Part shown: piece by piece, positions 14,838-23,988 of the stretch
Layout: every line of letters starts with the position of its first letter
Numbering within the stretch: position 1 is the stretch's first letter
NCBI RefSeq assembly: GCF_003112515.1
Contig: NZ_BEVZ01000009.1
Coordinates: forward strand, 248,001 to 312,000
DNA from: Streptomyces fragilis
GTDB taxonomy: Bacteria > Actinomycetota > Actinomycetes > Streptomycetales > Streptomycetaceae
Length of the DNA: 64,000 nucleotides
Direction: 5' to 3'
Notes under the pieces: model-generated
Databases searched by the model: none
Seen by the model: only the letters and a program-made list of their open reading frames with translations
What the model was told of the DNA's origin: nothing
Made by a program: the position numbers and the translations under genes

Positions 14838-16120
14838 CGCGCCGCCCTCGCCGCGCCAGCGTCGGCGTTCGCCACGCGGGCCGCCGCCCGGTCGGCACGG
14901 CGGGAGAGGTCCACCACTCCGGCCAGCCGCTCGATCGCCGCCGGCACGTCCCACTCGTCCTGCCGCAGCGCGGCCAGCGTGGTCGCCGGGACCACCACGA
15001 GGTCGGGCGCCCCGGTCTCCATGGCCCGCACCAGCAGCGACCAGGCGGCGTCCCACCGCTCCCGGGTGGGCCGGGCCCCCACCGCGGCCACGACCGCCTC
15101 CAGCACCGCCTGCCGCAGGTCGCCGCGCTGCGGCAGCTCGGCCCCGGCCGGGTCGGCCAGCACGTCCTCCGGGTCGGGGAGGTCCATCCGGTCCATGCTC
15201 GCCAGCAGTTCGAGCCCTGGCCCGTCCCCCACCACTCCCCTGACCAGCAGCGACAGCACGTCCCGCGGCGCCCCGGCGGCGGTGGCGAAGGCGATCAGGC
15301 GCAGGGCCATGTCCCAGGTGCGGGGCGAGGGCCAGGCGCCGCCCCGGCGTGCCTCGTTGGCGGGCAGCTGGTGCACCAGCTTGGGTCGCGCGGTGAGCAG
15401 TCCGCACACCGCGCGCCGGGCGAGGCCGACCGCCCGGGGCAGCTCGGCGGGGTCGAGCCGGGGAAGGGTGGCGCGCGGCCAGGTGCCGCCGAGGCCGCGG
15501 ACCACCACCTCGGAGTCGTGCAGCCACGGGAGGTGCACGAACCGGTTGGCCAGCGGCGCGCTCAGCTCCCAGCCGTCGGCCGCGGAGGCGCGCGGGTTGG
15601 CGGCGGCGACGATGCGGATGCCCTCCGGGAGCCCCAGGGCGCCGACCCTCCTCTCGAGCACCAGCCGGAGCAGCGCCGCCTGCACGGCGGGCGGCGCGGT
15701 GGACAGCTCGTCCAGGAAGAGCAGTCCGCGTCCCTGGCGGACCAGGCGCACCGCCCAGTCCGGCGGGGCCATCGGCACGCCCTGCGTGGCCGGGTCGTCG
15801 CCGACGACTGGCAGGCCGGAGAAGTCCGACGGTTCGTGGACGCTGGCGATCACCGTGGTCAGCGGCAGCTCCAGCTCCTCGGCCAGCTGCGTGACGGCGG
15901 CGGTCTTCCCGATGCCCGGCTCGCCCCAGAGCAGCACCGGGAGGTCGGCGGCGACGGCCAGGGTCAGCGCTTCGAGCTGCATGTCGCGGCGCGGTTCGGT
16001 GGTGGTGTCGCCCAGCACGGCGAGCAGGGCGGAGGCGACCTCCAGCGGGGAGCGGGCCGGGACACCCGGCGCGGGGTCCGGGGCTGTGTCGGGGACGGCG
16101 GGAGACAGGGTGGCAGTCAT
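14834..16120 (-). CDS. MoxR-family AAA+ ATPase
   Basis: The 428-aa protein has Walker A GEPGIGKT at residues 66-73, Walker B GLLFLDELST near 130, sensor-1-like IVAAANPRASAADGWELSAP and the arginine-finger region LANRFVHLPW. It is a cytosolic MoxR-type ATPase that probably acts on, or remodels, a VWA partner. The partner gene overlaps its end by 4 bp and the unknown 475-aa gene lies just upstream, so the three form one operon. Pfam-type assignment is clear; the client is unknown. Confidence 0.92.
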   Translation of the reverse strand: MTATLSPAVPDTAPDPAPGVPARSPLEVASALLAVLGDTTTEPRRDMQLEALTLAVAADLPVLLWGEPGIGKTAAVTQLAEELELPLTTVIASVHEPSDFSGLPVVGDDPATQGVPMAPPDWAVRLVRQGRGLLFLDELSTAPPAVQAALLRLVLERRVGALGLPEGIRIVAAANPRASAADGWELSAPLANRFVHLPWLHDSEVVVRGLGGTWPRATLPRLDPAELPRAVGLARRAVCGLLTARPKLVHQLPANEARRGGAWPSPRTWDMALRLIAFATAAGAPRDVLSLLVRGVVGDGPGLELLASMDRMDLPDPEDVLADPAGAELPQRGDLRQAVLEAVVAAVGARPTRERWDAAWSLLVRAMETGAPDLVVVPATTLAALRQDEWDVPAAIERLAGVVDLSRRADRAAARVANADAGAARAAR

Positions 16121-16237
16121 GGGGATTCCTCTGCGGAGAAGGGCGTGGTGGCAGGTGACGAGGTGTCACGCGGCGGCCTCCGAGGAAGCCGAGGCGGCAC
16201 GGGAGATCGCGGGCCCGGCAACGGGCGCGCGGAGCAC

Positions 16238-17665
16238 TCAGCGGTGGGCGGCTTCCCCTGCGCGGCGACGCACCGCGCGGCGGTGGGAAGGGGTCGTCGG
16301 GGCCGCCAGCACATGGCGGGGAACGCCCTCAAGGCGGTCGGAGAGGGTCAGCCCGGCCCGGAACAGGCCGTGCACGGCCCGCTGTTCCACGGCGGCCGCG
16401 AGCGCGTCGAGCAACTCGCCCTCGCGCAGCACCGCCTGGGGTCCGAGCAGCGTCGTGACGATCTCCAGGGCCCCGTCGGTGTCTCCGTGTGCGAGGCGCT
16501 CGCGTACGCCGGGCAGGCACTGCGGGCTGCGGAGTGCTTCGTCGACGGCACGGAGGCAGGGCAGCGGCGGCCCGCCCAGCGCGACCAGGAGCGCCTCGCG
16601 GCGGAGCTCGACCGGGCCGTGGTCGAGCGGCGCGAGGACGCCGTCGACCTGGGCGATCCGGTGGAACTCGCCACGGCACTCCACCACGCCGGGCTCCTCC
16701 GCACGGCGCGCGGGCGCCCCGGCGGTGGCCGGGGGGTGCCCGGGGGCGAGCGCGGCGGCGACCAGCGGGTGCAGTTCGTGCGGCTCGACGAGGCCGGCGG
16801 CCAGCAGGGCGAGGTCCGGCGGGACCCAGGTGGCGGCGTCGGGCAACACCGGCAGGCCGGCCGCGGCGGCCTGCCGCGGCCGGCGGGCGCCGGCGATCCG
16901 CCAGGTTCCGCCGCCGTCGCGCGCCACGTCCAGCATCAGCCTGCCCTTGCCGCCGAGCCGCACCAGCACGCTTCCCGCCGGGCCGAGGTCCTCGGCGTCG
17001 AGCACGAGGCCCGCCTCGTCCGCCCAGCGGCCGACGGCGTACCGGCGGCCGGGCGGCAGCGCGCGCAGCGGCTCCGGCCAGGCGTCCCGGTCCGCGGGCG
17101 GCGCGCCGTTCGTGGACCGGGCGGGCAGTTCCCCCGACCTGGTCGCGTCCCACAGGTGACGGTGCAGGTCGAGGCGGTGGCGCCGGCTGGGCGAAGGGTG
17201 CGGGTGCCGTCGGGACGCGGCGTCCCGGGCGGACGGGTCCCACAGGGCGAGGGAGAGCCGCTGTCCGGCGTCCGCCCACGCGGGGTGGGTGCGCACCACC
17301 AGGCTCACCGGGCCGCGAGCGGCGGCGCCGACGCCCTCGCCGGCCGCACCGTCGTAACGGACGAGGGGCACGGTCAGGCCGGGGCGCAGCAGTCCGTCCG
17401 GGGCGATCCTCGGCAGGTGCCAGCGCAACAGGTCGGGTGCGAGGCGCCGCAGGTCGGAGCGGAGGCGGGCGGCGAAGTCCCGGCCGTGCCGGCGCGCGAG
17501 GGCCCGCAGGTCGAGATCGACGTCGACGCGGGCGGCGGCGCAGGCCCCCGCCCAGTCGCCCGCTTCGCGGCGGGCCGTCGCCGTCTCGATCATGGAGGGC
17601 GGCACGGCGTGGGCGCGTACGCGCCGCCACAGGGAGAGTCGTCCGTTCGCGTGGTCGGTGAGCAT
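16238..17665 (-). CDS. Conserved unknown protein of the MoxR-VWA operon
   Basis: I prefer the ATG at 17665 because AAGGTG lies about 7 nt upstream; a GTG at 17671 is too close to it. The 475-aa protein has no recognised catalytic motif. It is mostly soluble, rich in Arg, Ala and Leu, with an N-terminal helical part (SLWRRVRAHAVPPSMIETAT), a mid-region with beta character (RRYAVGRWADEAGLVLDAED, SVLVRLGGKGRLMLDV) and a C-terminal helical part ending in basic residues. Its location as first gene before MoxR and VWA genes suggests it is the third component of that system. Confidence 0.75.
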   Translation of the reverse strand: MLTDHANGRLSLWRRVRAHAVPPSMIETATARREAGDWAGACAAARVDVDLDLRALARRHGRDFAARLRSDLRRLAPDLLRWHLPRIAPDGLLRPGLTVPLVRYDGAAGEGVGAAARGPVSLVVRTHPAWADAGQRLSLALWDPSARDAASRRHPHPSPSRRHRLDLHRHLWDATRSGELPARSTNGAPPADRDAWPEPLRALPPGRRYAVGRWADEAGLVLDAEDLGPAGSVLVRLGGKGRLMLDVARDGGGTWRIAGARRPRQAAAAGLPVLPDAATWVPPDLALLAAGLVEPHELHPLVAAALAPGHPPATAGAPARRAEEPGVVECRGEFHRIAQVDGVLAPLDHGPVELRREALLVALGGPPLPCLRAVDEALRSPQCLPGVRERLAHGDTDGALEIVTTLLGPQAVLREGELLDALAAAVEQRAVHGLFRAGLTLSDRLEGVPRHVLAAPTTPSHRRAVRRRAGEAAHR

Positions 17666-17849
17666 CAGCACTCACCTTGCGCGGACGGGTCCCCCAATCT
17701 GTGAACGGAGTTGGTCGTCATCGCCGGGAACGGTACCGCGCCGCGCTCAGGCCTGTCAGGTGTTTTTCGACGAGGGGTCAGAGGCGAGTGACACCGCCCC
17801 GAGCGGACAGAACCCGGACACAATATCGTCGCGAAACGGTCGAAAAGCC

Positions 17850-17925
17850 ACAGAAATGTAGCTCCTTAACTGGAATGACTCGTCTTTCTGTACCTCTCGC
17901 CTCAAGCCGTGTAGGGTTCGTGACC
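17850..17925 (+). promoter_or_regulatory. furA-katG promoter with candidate Fur-type operator
   Basis: An AT-richer stretch precedes furA. ACAGAAA at 17850-17856 and TTTCTGT at 17885-17891 form a perfect 7-bp inverted pair 28 bp apart, around TTAACTGGAATGACTCGTC. A -10-like TAGGGT at 17912-17917 lies 8 nt before the ATG, consistent with a leaderless transcript. FurA/FurS proteins of Streptomyces are known to autoregulate from this position; the exact footprint here is inferred. Confidence 0.5.
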
Positions 17926-18357
17926 ATGACCGCAAACCCCGCCTCGCCCGCCGAGGAACTGCGCGGCGCCGGCCTGCGGGTGACGGCAGCCCGCGTCGCG
18001 CTGCTCGAAACCGTCAGGGCCGGGGACCACCTCGGCGCCGAGGCGATCGCCTCCGGAGTGCGCGAGCGCGTGGGCCACGTCTCGACCCAGGCCGTCTACG
18101 AGGCGCTGCACGCGCTGACGGCCGCGGGGCTGGTCCGCCGCATCGAACCGGCCGGCAGCCCGGCCCGGTACGAGGTGCGTGTCGGGGACAACCATCACCA
18201 CGTCGTCTGCCGCTCCTGCGGCACCGTCGCCGACGTGGACTGTGCGGTCGGTGAGGCGCCCTGCCTGACCGCCTCCCAGAACCACGGCTTCGTCATCGAA
18301 GAGGCCGAGGTGACGTACTGGGGCCTGTGCCCCGCCTGTTCCACCGCTCGCCAGTAG
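17926..18357 (+). CDS. furA: Fur-family redox regulator FurA (FurS/CatR-like)
   Basis: The ATG at 17926 gives a 143-aa Fur protein: winged helix (RGAGLRVTAARVALLETVRA, VSTQAVYEALHALTAAGLVR) and a metal-binding C-terminal half with the His cluster DNHHHVVCRSCGTVADVDC and the second cysteine pair LCPAC. The gene sits 53 bp ahead of katG, the standard furA-katG (furS-cpeB) operon in which the repressor, in reduced metal-bound form, blocks its own promoter and releases on peroxide. It is cytosolic and DNA-binding. Confidence 0.93.
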   Translation: MTANPASPAEELRGAGLRVTAARVALLETVRAGDHLGAEAIASGVRERVGHVSTQAVYEALHALTAAGLVRRIEPAGSPARYEVRVGDNHHHVVCRSCGTVADVDCAVGEAPCLTASQNHGFVIEEAEVTYWGLCPACSTARQ

Positions 18358-18410
18358 TCCCACAGCTCGCAGCACCTGAGCCGTGACCGCCTGATCCAGA
18401 AGGACAGACA

Positions 18411-20639
18411 TTGACTGAGAACCACGACGCCATCGTCACCGAGCCGAAGGCGGAGACGGGCGGCTGCCCCGTCGCGCACGGCGCTCGCGCCCCGCACCCG
18501 ACCGCCGGCGGCGGCAACCGCCAGTGGTGGCCGGAGCGGCTCAACCTCAAGATCCTCGCCAAGAACCCCGCGGTCGCCAACCCGCTGGGCGAGGGCTTCG
18601 ACTACGCCGAGGCCTTCAAGGGCCTCGACCTCGCCGCCGTTAAGCAGGACATCGCCGCGCTCCTCACCGAGTCGCAGGACTGGTGGCCGGCGGACTACGG
18701 TCACTACGGCCCCTTCATGATCCGCATGGCGTGGCACAGCGCCGGCACCTACCGCATCACCGACGGCCGCGGTGGCGCGGGCGCCGGTCAGCAGCGCTTC
18801 GCGCCGCTCAACAGCTGGCCGGACAACGTCAACCTGGACAAGGCCCGCCGTCTGCTGTGGCCGGTGAAGAAGAAGTACGGCCAGGCCATCTCCTGGGCCG
18901 ACCTGATGATCCTCGCGGGCAACGTCGCCCTGGAGTCGATGGGCTTCGAGACCTTCGGCTACGCCGGCGGCCGCGCGGACGTCTGGGAGCCCGACGAGGA
19001 CGTGTACTGGGGCCCGGAGACCACCTGGCTCGCCGACGAGCGCTACTCCGGCGACCGTGACCTCGAGGAGCCCCTCGCCGCGGTCCAGATGGGTCTGATC
19101 TACGTCAACCCCGAGGGCCCCAACGGCAACGGCGACCCGCTGGCCGCCGCCCGCGACATCCGCGAGACGTTCCGCCGCATGGCGATGAACGACGAGGAGA
19201 CGGTCGCGCTGATCGCCGGTGGTCACACCTTCGGCAAGGCGCACGGCAACGGCCCGGCGGACGCGGTCGGCGACGACCCGGAGGCGGCCGGTCTCGAGGA
19301 GCAGGGCCTGGGCTGGCGCAACAGCCACGGCACCGGCAAGGGCGCGGACACCGTGACCTCCGGTCTCGAGGGCGCCTGGACCTACGAGCCCACCAAGTGG
19401 GACAACGAGTACTTCAAGATCCTGTTCGGCTACGAGTGGGAGCAGTTCCGCAGCCCGGCCGGCGCGCTGCAGTGGCGTCCGAAGCACGGTGCCGGCAAGG
19501 TCGTGCCCGACGCCCACCTCGAGGGTGTCCGCCACCAGCCGATCATGTTCACCACCGACCTCGCGCTGCGCATGGACCCGGTGTACGAGGGCATCTCGCG
19601 CCGCTTCCTCGAGGACGAGCAGGCCTTCGCCGACGCGTTCGCCCGCGCCTGGTTCAAGCTGACCCACCGTGACATGGGCCCGGCCGTCCGTTACCTGGGC
19701 CCCGAGGTCCCCTCCGAGACGCTGATCTGGCAGGACCCGCTGCCGGACCGCGAGTTCGAGGTCATCGACGAGGCGGACGTCGCCGCGCTGAAGGCGAAGA
19801 TCGCCGAGTCCGGCCTGTCCGTCCAGCAGCTGGTCTCCACCGCCTGGGCCTCCGCGTCCTCCTTCCGCGGCAGCGACAAGCGCGGCGGCGCCAACGGCGC
19901 CCGCATCCGCCTGCAGCCGCAGGCCGACTGGGAGGTCAACGAGCCGCAGAAGCTCAAGACCGTCCTGAGCGCCCTCGAGGGCGTCCAGGAGACCTTCAAC
20001 GCCTCCCTCACCGGCGGCAAGCAGGTCTCCCTGGCCGACGTGATCGTCCTCGCCGGCGCCGTCGGCGTCGAGAAGGCCGCCAAGGAGGCGGGCTTCGACA
20101 TCGAGGTTCCGTTCACCGCGGGCCGCGTCGACGCCACCCAGGAGCAGACGGACGTCGAGTCCTTCGCCGCCCTCGAGCCGAAGGCGGACGGCTTCCGCAA
20201 CTACCTCGGCAAGGCCAACCGCCTGCCCGCCGAGCACCTGCTGGTCGACCGCGCCAACCTGCTCAACCTGAGCGCGCCCGAGATGACCGTCCTGGTCGGC
20301 GGCCTGCGCGTGCTGGGCGCCAACTACCAGGACGCCGAGCACGGTGTCCTGACCGAGGCCCCGGGCAAGCTCACCAACGACTTCTTCGTCAACCTGCTCG
20401 ACCTGGGCACGACGTGGAAGCCGGTGGACGGCGAGAGCAACCTGTACGAGGCCTTCGACGAGGCCACCGGCGAGAAGAAGTGGACCGGCACGCGTGCCGA
20501 CCTCGTCTTCGGCTCCAACTCCGAGCTGCGCGCCGTCGCCGAGGTCTACGCGAGCGACGACGCCAAGGAGAAGTTCGTCAAGGACTTCGTGCAGGCGTGG
20601 AACAAGGTCATGAACGCCGACCGCTTCGACCTGGTCTGA
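18411..20639 (+). CDS. katG: Catalase-peroxidase HPI
   Basis: The TTG at 18411 follows AGAAGGACAG. The 742-aa length is normal for KatG. The distal-side triad is visible in MIRMAWHSAGTYRI, the adduct tyrosine in GLIYVNPEGPNGNGDP, and the proximal heme His in ALIAGGHTFGKAHG. The C-terminal half repeats the peroxidase fold without heme ligands. The enzyme disproportionates and uses hydrogen peroxide; in S. reticuli the orthologue CpeB is heme-loaded and controlled by FurS and SenS/SenR. A strong terminator follows. Confidence 0.97.
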   Translation: MTENHDAIVTEPKAETGGCPVAHGARAPHPTAGGGNRQWWPERLNLKILAKNPAVANPLGEGFDYAEAFKGLDLAAVKQDIAALLTESQDWWPADYGHYGPFMIRMAWHSAGTYRITDGRGGAGAGQQRFAPLNSWPDNVNLDKARRLLWPVKKKYGQAISWADLMILAGNVALESMGFETFGYAGGRADVWEPDEDVYWGPETTWLADERYSGDRDLEEPLAAVQMGLIYVNPEGPNGNGDPLAAARDIRETFRRMAMNDEETVALIAGGHTFGKAHGNGPADAVGDDPEAAGLEEQGLGWRNSHGTGKGADTVTSGLEGAWTYEPTKWDNEYFKILFGYEWEQFRSPAGALQWRPKHGAGKVVPDAHLEGVRHQPIMFTTDLALRMDPVYEGISRRFLEDEQAFADAFARAWFKLTHRDMGPAVRYLGPEVPSETLIWQDPLPDREFEVIDEADVAALKAKIAESGLSVQQLVSTAWASASSFRGSDKRGGANGARIRLQPQADWEVNEPQKLKTVLSALEGVQETFNASLTGGKQVSLADVIVLAGAVGVEKAAKEAGFDIEVPFTAGRVDATQEQTDVESFAALEPKADGFRNYLGKANRLPAEHLLVDRANLLNLSAPEMTVLVGGLRVLGANYQDAEHGVLTEAPGKLTNDFFVNLLDLGTTWKPVDGESNLYEAFDEATGEKKWTGTRADLVFGSNSELRAVAEVYASDDAKEKFVKDFVQAWNKVMNADRFDLV

Positions 20640-20690
20640 TCGCTGACCGATCCGATCCGGTCGGGAGACTCCGGTCGTCCGACCCCGACG

Positions 20691-20730
20691 GAACGCCCCC
20701 GCCCGGCCGCCAGGCCGGGCGGGGGCGTTC
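20691..20730. terminator. Bidirectional hairpin terminator after katG
   Basis: Perfect 17-bp arms (20691-20707 and 20714-20730) flank a 6-nt loop, between the convergent katG and MpaB-type genes. Confidence 0.9.
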
Positions 20731-20745
20731 CCGCGTCCGGGCAGG

Positions 20746-21621
20746 TCAGGCGCTCGCGGCCCGGGCCCGTCCGCGGCGCCCGGCCCGGCGGGCCAGGACG
20801 CCGCCCAGCGCCACGCGCAGCCTCACCGGCAGCGGCGCCACCAGGAGCCGCACCACGCGGGCGAACCGCCGCAGCCGCCGCTCCTGCCGCGGGGACCAGG
20901 ACAGGCCGAAACGTTCCCGCAGCACGGGCGGGAGCACCCCGACGGTGACGAACAGGGCGGCCCGCCCCGCCGCCCGGGCCACGGGCCGCCAGAGCGCGTC
21001 CGGGACCCAGGGCGCCGGTCTCGCGGGCGAGGCCAGCGCGTCGAGCACGTCCCGCACCGACCGGTTGGGCTCCAGCCGGTCGGCGACCATGGCGTCGTAG
21101 TAGGCGAGGAACGAGGGCCAGTCGGGCGGCAGGTGGTAATCCTTGAGCCCCCACACCCGGCCGACGTCCCGCATCTCCCGGTAGTACGCCGCGAGTTCGT
21201 CCTCGCCCAGTCCCGGCCCGAAGAGCCGCATCGCGTCCACCGGCGCCTTGACCAGGGTGGCGTGCACCCAGTGGTAAGCCTCGGGGTGCAGGGCGTGGTA
21301 CCGGCGCCCGGACGCGTCGAGGCCCTTCATGCCGGCGTGCACGCCGATCAGCCGCCGCGCCTCGGCGGTGGCGGCCTCCTGACCGCCGTAGATCACGGTG
21401 CTCAGCGAGAGCAGGGTACGGCCCAGCCGGGGCCAGGGCTCGGCGCGGAAGTTGCTGTGGTCGGCGACCCCGGCCCCGACGACCGGGTGGGCCACCTGGA
21501 GGAGCAGGAGCTCGGGGGCCAGCAGCAGGGAGCGCACGTCGCCGAAGATCCGCCACACCGGTCCTCCGGGCAGCGGGGCCCTCACCCGCGAGGCGGTCGC
21601 GGCGGGCTGTGTCACGGTCAT
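20746..21621 (-). CDS. MpaB-family (DUF2236) oxygenase
   Basis: The ATG at 21621 gives 291 aa. Family blocks are VWRIFGDVRSLLLAPELLLL, LLQVAHPVVGAGVADHSNFR, YGGQEAATAEARRLIGVHAG and YHALHPEAYHWVHATLVKAP. The group includes MpaB and latex clearing protein-like heme oxygenases, in which conserved His residues such as those of VAHPVV and VHATLV surround the active site. Substrate is unknown. It is separated from the upstream FMN reductase gene by a strong terminator, so it probably has its own promoter. Confidence 0.85.
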   Translation of the reverse strand: MTVTQPAATASRVRAPLPGGPVWRIFGDVRSLLLAPELLLLQVAHPVVGAGVADHSNFRAEPWPRLGRTLLSLSTVIYGGQEAATAEARRLIGVHAGMKGLDASGRRYHALHPEAYHWVHATLVKAPVDAMRLFGPGLGEDELAAYYREMRDVGRVWGLKDYHLPPDWPSFLAYYDAMVADRLEPNRSVRDVLDALASPARPAPWVPDALWRPVARAAGRAALFVTVGVLPPVLRERFGLSWSPRQERRLRRFARVVRLLVAPLPVRLRVALGGVLARRAGRRGRARAASA

Positions 21622-21691
21622 GGCGTCTCCTCGGTCTGCTGCGGATCGGCTGCGGACGTCGCGACGGGTGGTCCGGACGGCATCCGGGGAA

Positions 21692-21737
21692 CGCCGCGAC
21701 GGCGGCACGGGATCAGACCCGTGCCGCCGTCGCGGCG
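21692..21737 (-). terminator. Perfect 20-bp hairpin terminator after the FMN reductase gene
   Basis: Arms 21692-21711 and 21718-21737 are perfectly complementary over 20 bp with a 6-nt loop (ATCAGA), 19 nt beyond the stop of the minus-strand FMN reductase gene. Confidence 0.88.
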
Positions 21738-21755
21738 GTTGCGGAGCGGGGCGCC

Positions 21756-22316
21756 TCAGGCGGCGGCGGCGCGGGTGCGCTCGGCGACCTGGGACAGCAC
21801 CTCGACCAGACCGTCGACGGCCTCGGTGTCGTCGGCCGGGTGCAGCTCGGCGAAGCGGACGACCGAGCCGGCGATGGCCAGCTTGGGCTCCTCGACGACC
21901 ACGGCGCCGGCGATGCCGAGGGCCTTGCGCGCCTCGTCCTGGGCCCACACGCCGCCGTACTGGCCGTAGGCGGTGCCGATCACGGCGACCGGAAGACCGG
22001 ACAGCGCACCGGCGCCGAACGGCCGGGACAGCCAGTCGATGGCGTTCTTCAGCACGGCCGGCATGGTGCCGTTGTACTCGGGGGTGAACCACAGGATCGC
22101 GTCGGCGGAGCCGGCGGCCTCACGCAGGCGGGCGGCGGCCTCGGGCAGCGAGCCCTCGACGTCGATGTCCTCGTTGTAGAAGGGCACCTCGGCCAGACCC
22201 TCGAACACCTCCACCTCCACACCCTCCGGGGCGTGCTTGGCGGCGGCCTCGGCGAGCTGGCGGTTGTGCGAGCCGGCGCGGAGGCTGCCGACAAGGGCGA
22301 GGATGCGGACGGACAT
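21756..22316 (-). CDS. NADPH-dependent FMN reductase (flavodoxin-like)
   Basis: The ATG at 22316 follows CCAAGGAGTGCTC. The 186-aa protein has the phosphate-binding loop GSLRAGSHNRQLAE at the N-terminus, the flavin-contact segment ILWFTPEYNGTMPAVLKNAI, and GTAYGQYGGVWAQDEAR. These are hallmarks of NAD(P)H:FMN/quinone reductases of the NADPH_FMN_red family, acting in the cytosol. The gene is divergent from a TetR regulator with a small palindrome between them, so TetR control is likely. Confidence 0.92.
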   Translation of the reverse strand: MSVRILALVGSLRAGSHNRQLAEAAAKHAPEGVEVEVFEGLAEVPFYNEDIDVEGSLPEAAARLREAAGSADAILWFTPEYNGTMPAVLKNAIDWLSRPFGAGALSGLPVAVIGTAYGQYGGVWAQDEARKALGIAGAVVVEEPKLAIAGSVVRFAELHPADDTEAVDGLVEVLSQVAERTRAAAA

Positions 22317-22435
22317 GAGCACTCCTTGGGGAAACAGGACGACATGGGTGGCGGCGGCAAGCAGCGCTCACCACCTGGACGGCAGGCGGAACGCTCCGCC
22401 TCACCGGCCCTCGTTCAAATTTGTACCACCTATCC

Positions 22436-22447
22436 GGACCACGGTCC
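22436..22447. promoter_or_regulatory. Candidate TetR operator
   Basis: GGACC-AC-GGTCC (22436-22447) is a perfect inverted repeat in the divergent gap, flanked farther out by GTACC and GGTAC. TACTGT at 22466-22471 sits 7 nt before the tetR ATG, so a leaderless start is likely and the palindrome would cover the promoter. Confidence 0.45.
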
Positions 22448-22478
22448 ACTTTCGCTCTGTTGCGGTACTGTGAAGCTC

Positions 22479-23135
22479 ATGGACACCGCTGTACCGCCGC
22501 CCTCCGGCGAACCTCTCACGGTCGTCGGCCCCACGACCGGGGTTCCGGCGGATGTCGCGGCAGCCTCCTGCGGACTGCGGGCCGACGCCGCCCGCAACCG
22601 CGCCCGGCTGCTGGACGCCGCCACCCGCCTGCTCGGCGAGCACGGCCTGGCGCACCTGACGATGGAGGCGGTGGCGCAGGCGGCCGGCGTCGGCAAGGGC
22701 ACCGTCTTCCGGCGCTTCGGCGACCGCACGGGCCTGCTGTTCGCCCTCCTCGACCACCGCGAGCGGCAGTTCCAGACCTCGTTCCTCTCGGGCCCGCCGC
22801 CGGTCGGCCCGGGCGCGCCCGCCCTGGAGCGACTGCACGCGTTCGGCCCGGCGGTGCTGCACCACGAGGCCAGCCACACGGAGCTGTGGCTGGCCCTGCA
22901 GACCGACCCGCTGCGCGCCCTCAGCAGCCCGCCCCACCAGCTGCGTCACACCCACCTCACGCATCTGCTGCGCGAGCACGGCACTCACGGCGACGTCGAG
23001 CTGCTCGCCCACACCCTGCTCGCCTTCCTCAGCACCTCGCTCACCCATCACCTGACGGTGCGATGCGGCATGGGACTGGGCCGGGTCGAGGACGCCTGGC
23101 ACCACCTGGTCGCCCGCCTGACCGCCTGCTCCTGA
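22479..23135 (+). CDS. TetR-family transcriptional regulator
   Basis: The 218-aa protein has the TetR DNA-binding domain at about residues 35-90: ADAARNRARLLDAATRLLGE, LTMEAVAQAAGVGKGTVFRR, FGDRTGLLFALLDHRE. The C-terminal ligand domain is helical with many His (TLLAFLSTSLTHHLTVRCGM). It probably represses the divergent flavin reductase gene and itself. Its ligand is unknown. Confidence 0.92.
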   Translation: MDTAVPPPSGEPLTVVGPTTGVPADVAAASCGLRADAARNRARLLDAATRLLGEHGLAHLTMEAVAQAAGVGKGTVFRRFGDRTGLLFALLDHRERQFQTSFLSGPPPVGPGAPALERLHAFGPAVLHHEASHTELWLALQTDPLRALSSPPHQLRHTHLTHLLREHGTHGDVELLAHTLLAFLSTSLTHHLTVRCGMGLGRVEDAWHHLVARLTACS

Positions 23136-23156
23136 GCTGTCGGGCCCGCGTCGCGC

Positions 23157-23819
23157 TCAGGTCCGGTCGTCGGCCTGCGTGCGGCGCTCGCGCAGCCGCA
23201 CCGCGATCCAGGCCGCGAGTCCGACGACCGCCGCGCCGAGCACCACCTTGGAGAGCACGCCCACGTACCGCTCCACGAGCTCCCAGCGGTCGCCCAGCCA
23301 GTAGCCGGCCAGGACCAGGACGGAGTTCCAGATGAGGCTCCCCAGGCCGGTCAGCCCCAGGAAGACCGGCAGCGGCATCCGCTCCAGCCCGGCGGGCACC
23401 GAGATCAGGCTGCGGAAGACCGGCACCATCCGGCCGAAGAACACCGCCTTGGTGCCGTGGCGGGCGAACCAGTCCTCGGTCTTCTCCAGGTCGGAGGTCT
23501 TCACCAGCGGCATTTTCGCCCAGACCGCGTAGAGCCTGCGGCGGCCCAGGAGCATGCCGATCCAGTACAGGGCCACCGCGCCCACCACCGAGCCCAGCGT
23601 GGTCCAGAACAGCGCGGAGGGCAGGCTCAGCACGCCCTGCCCCGCGGCGAAGCCGGTCAGGGGCAGGATCACCTCGCTGGGCAGCGGCGGGAACAGGTTC
23701 TCCAGCGCGATCGCCAGCCCGGCACCCGGACCGCCCAGGCTCTCCACCAGGTCGACCGCCCAGCCGGCGATGCCGCCCGGCTGAGGCGACTGCGCGGCGG
23801 CCAAGGACGAAGGGTGCAT
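23157..23819 (-). CDS. DedA-family membrane protein (first of two)
   Basis: The 220-aa protein has the DedA/SNARE-associated domain: ALENLFPPLPSEVILPLTGF, a conserved FFGRMVPVFRSLISVPAGLE motif and several helices, with a basic C-terminal tail. The glutamate of the PPLPSEV block and the arginines of the FGRMVPVFRS block are conserved family residues. DedA proteins are polytopic inner-membrane proteins; members have been shown to flip undecaprenyl phosphate carrier lipid. Its partner paralogues lie at 26.1 kb and 30.7 kb, with UppP at 31.7 kb. Confidence 0.92.
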   Translation of the reverse strand: MHPSSLAAAQSPQPGGIAGWAVDLVESLGGPGAGLAIALENLFPPLPSEVILPLTGFAAGQGVLSLPSALFWTTLGSVVGAVALYWIGMLLGRRRLYAVWAKMPLVKTSDLEKTEDWFARHGTKAVFFGRMVPVFRSLISVPAGLERMPLPVFLGLTGLGSLIWNSVLVLAGYWLGDRWELVERYVGVLSKVVLGAAVVGLAAWIAVRLRERRTQADDRT

Positions 23820-23988
23820 GAGGTCTCCGGGCCGCGGGGGCCGTCAGGGAACAGGGCGTCCCTCCAGCCTAGGAAACCGGCGGCCGGGACGCGGGAGCGG
23901 ACGCCCGCACCCGCAGTGGCGTTTCCCACAGCATGAATCCGGGAGAACGGGGAGGCGGGGCGGCCGGCCTCGCGGTGGCACCCCCGTC

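Noticed and set aside
14372..17704. A 1110-codon open frame on the plus strand over the MoxR operon
   Set aside because: It is antisense to three well supported genes and is open only because of third-position GC bias; its translation is low-complexity Gly/Arg/Pro.
18195..20342. 715-codon frame antisense to katG
   Set aside because: The plus strand encodes an unambiguous catalase-peroxidase with all heme-site motifs.
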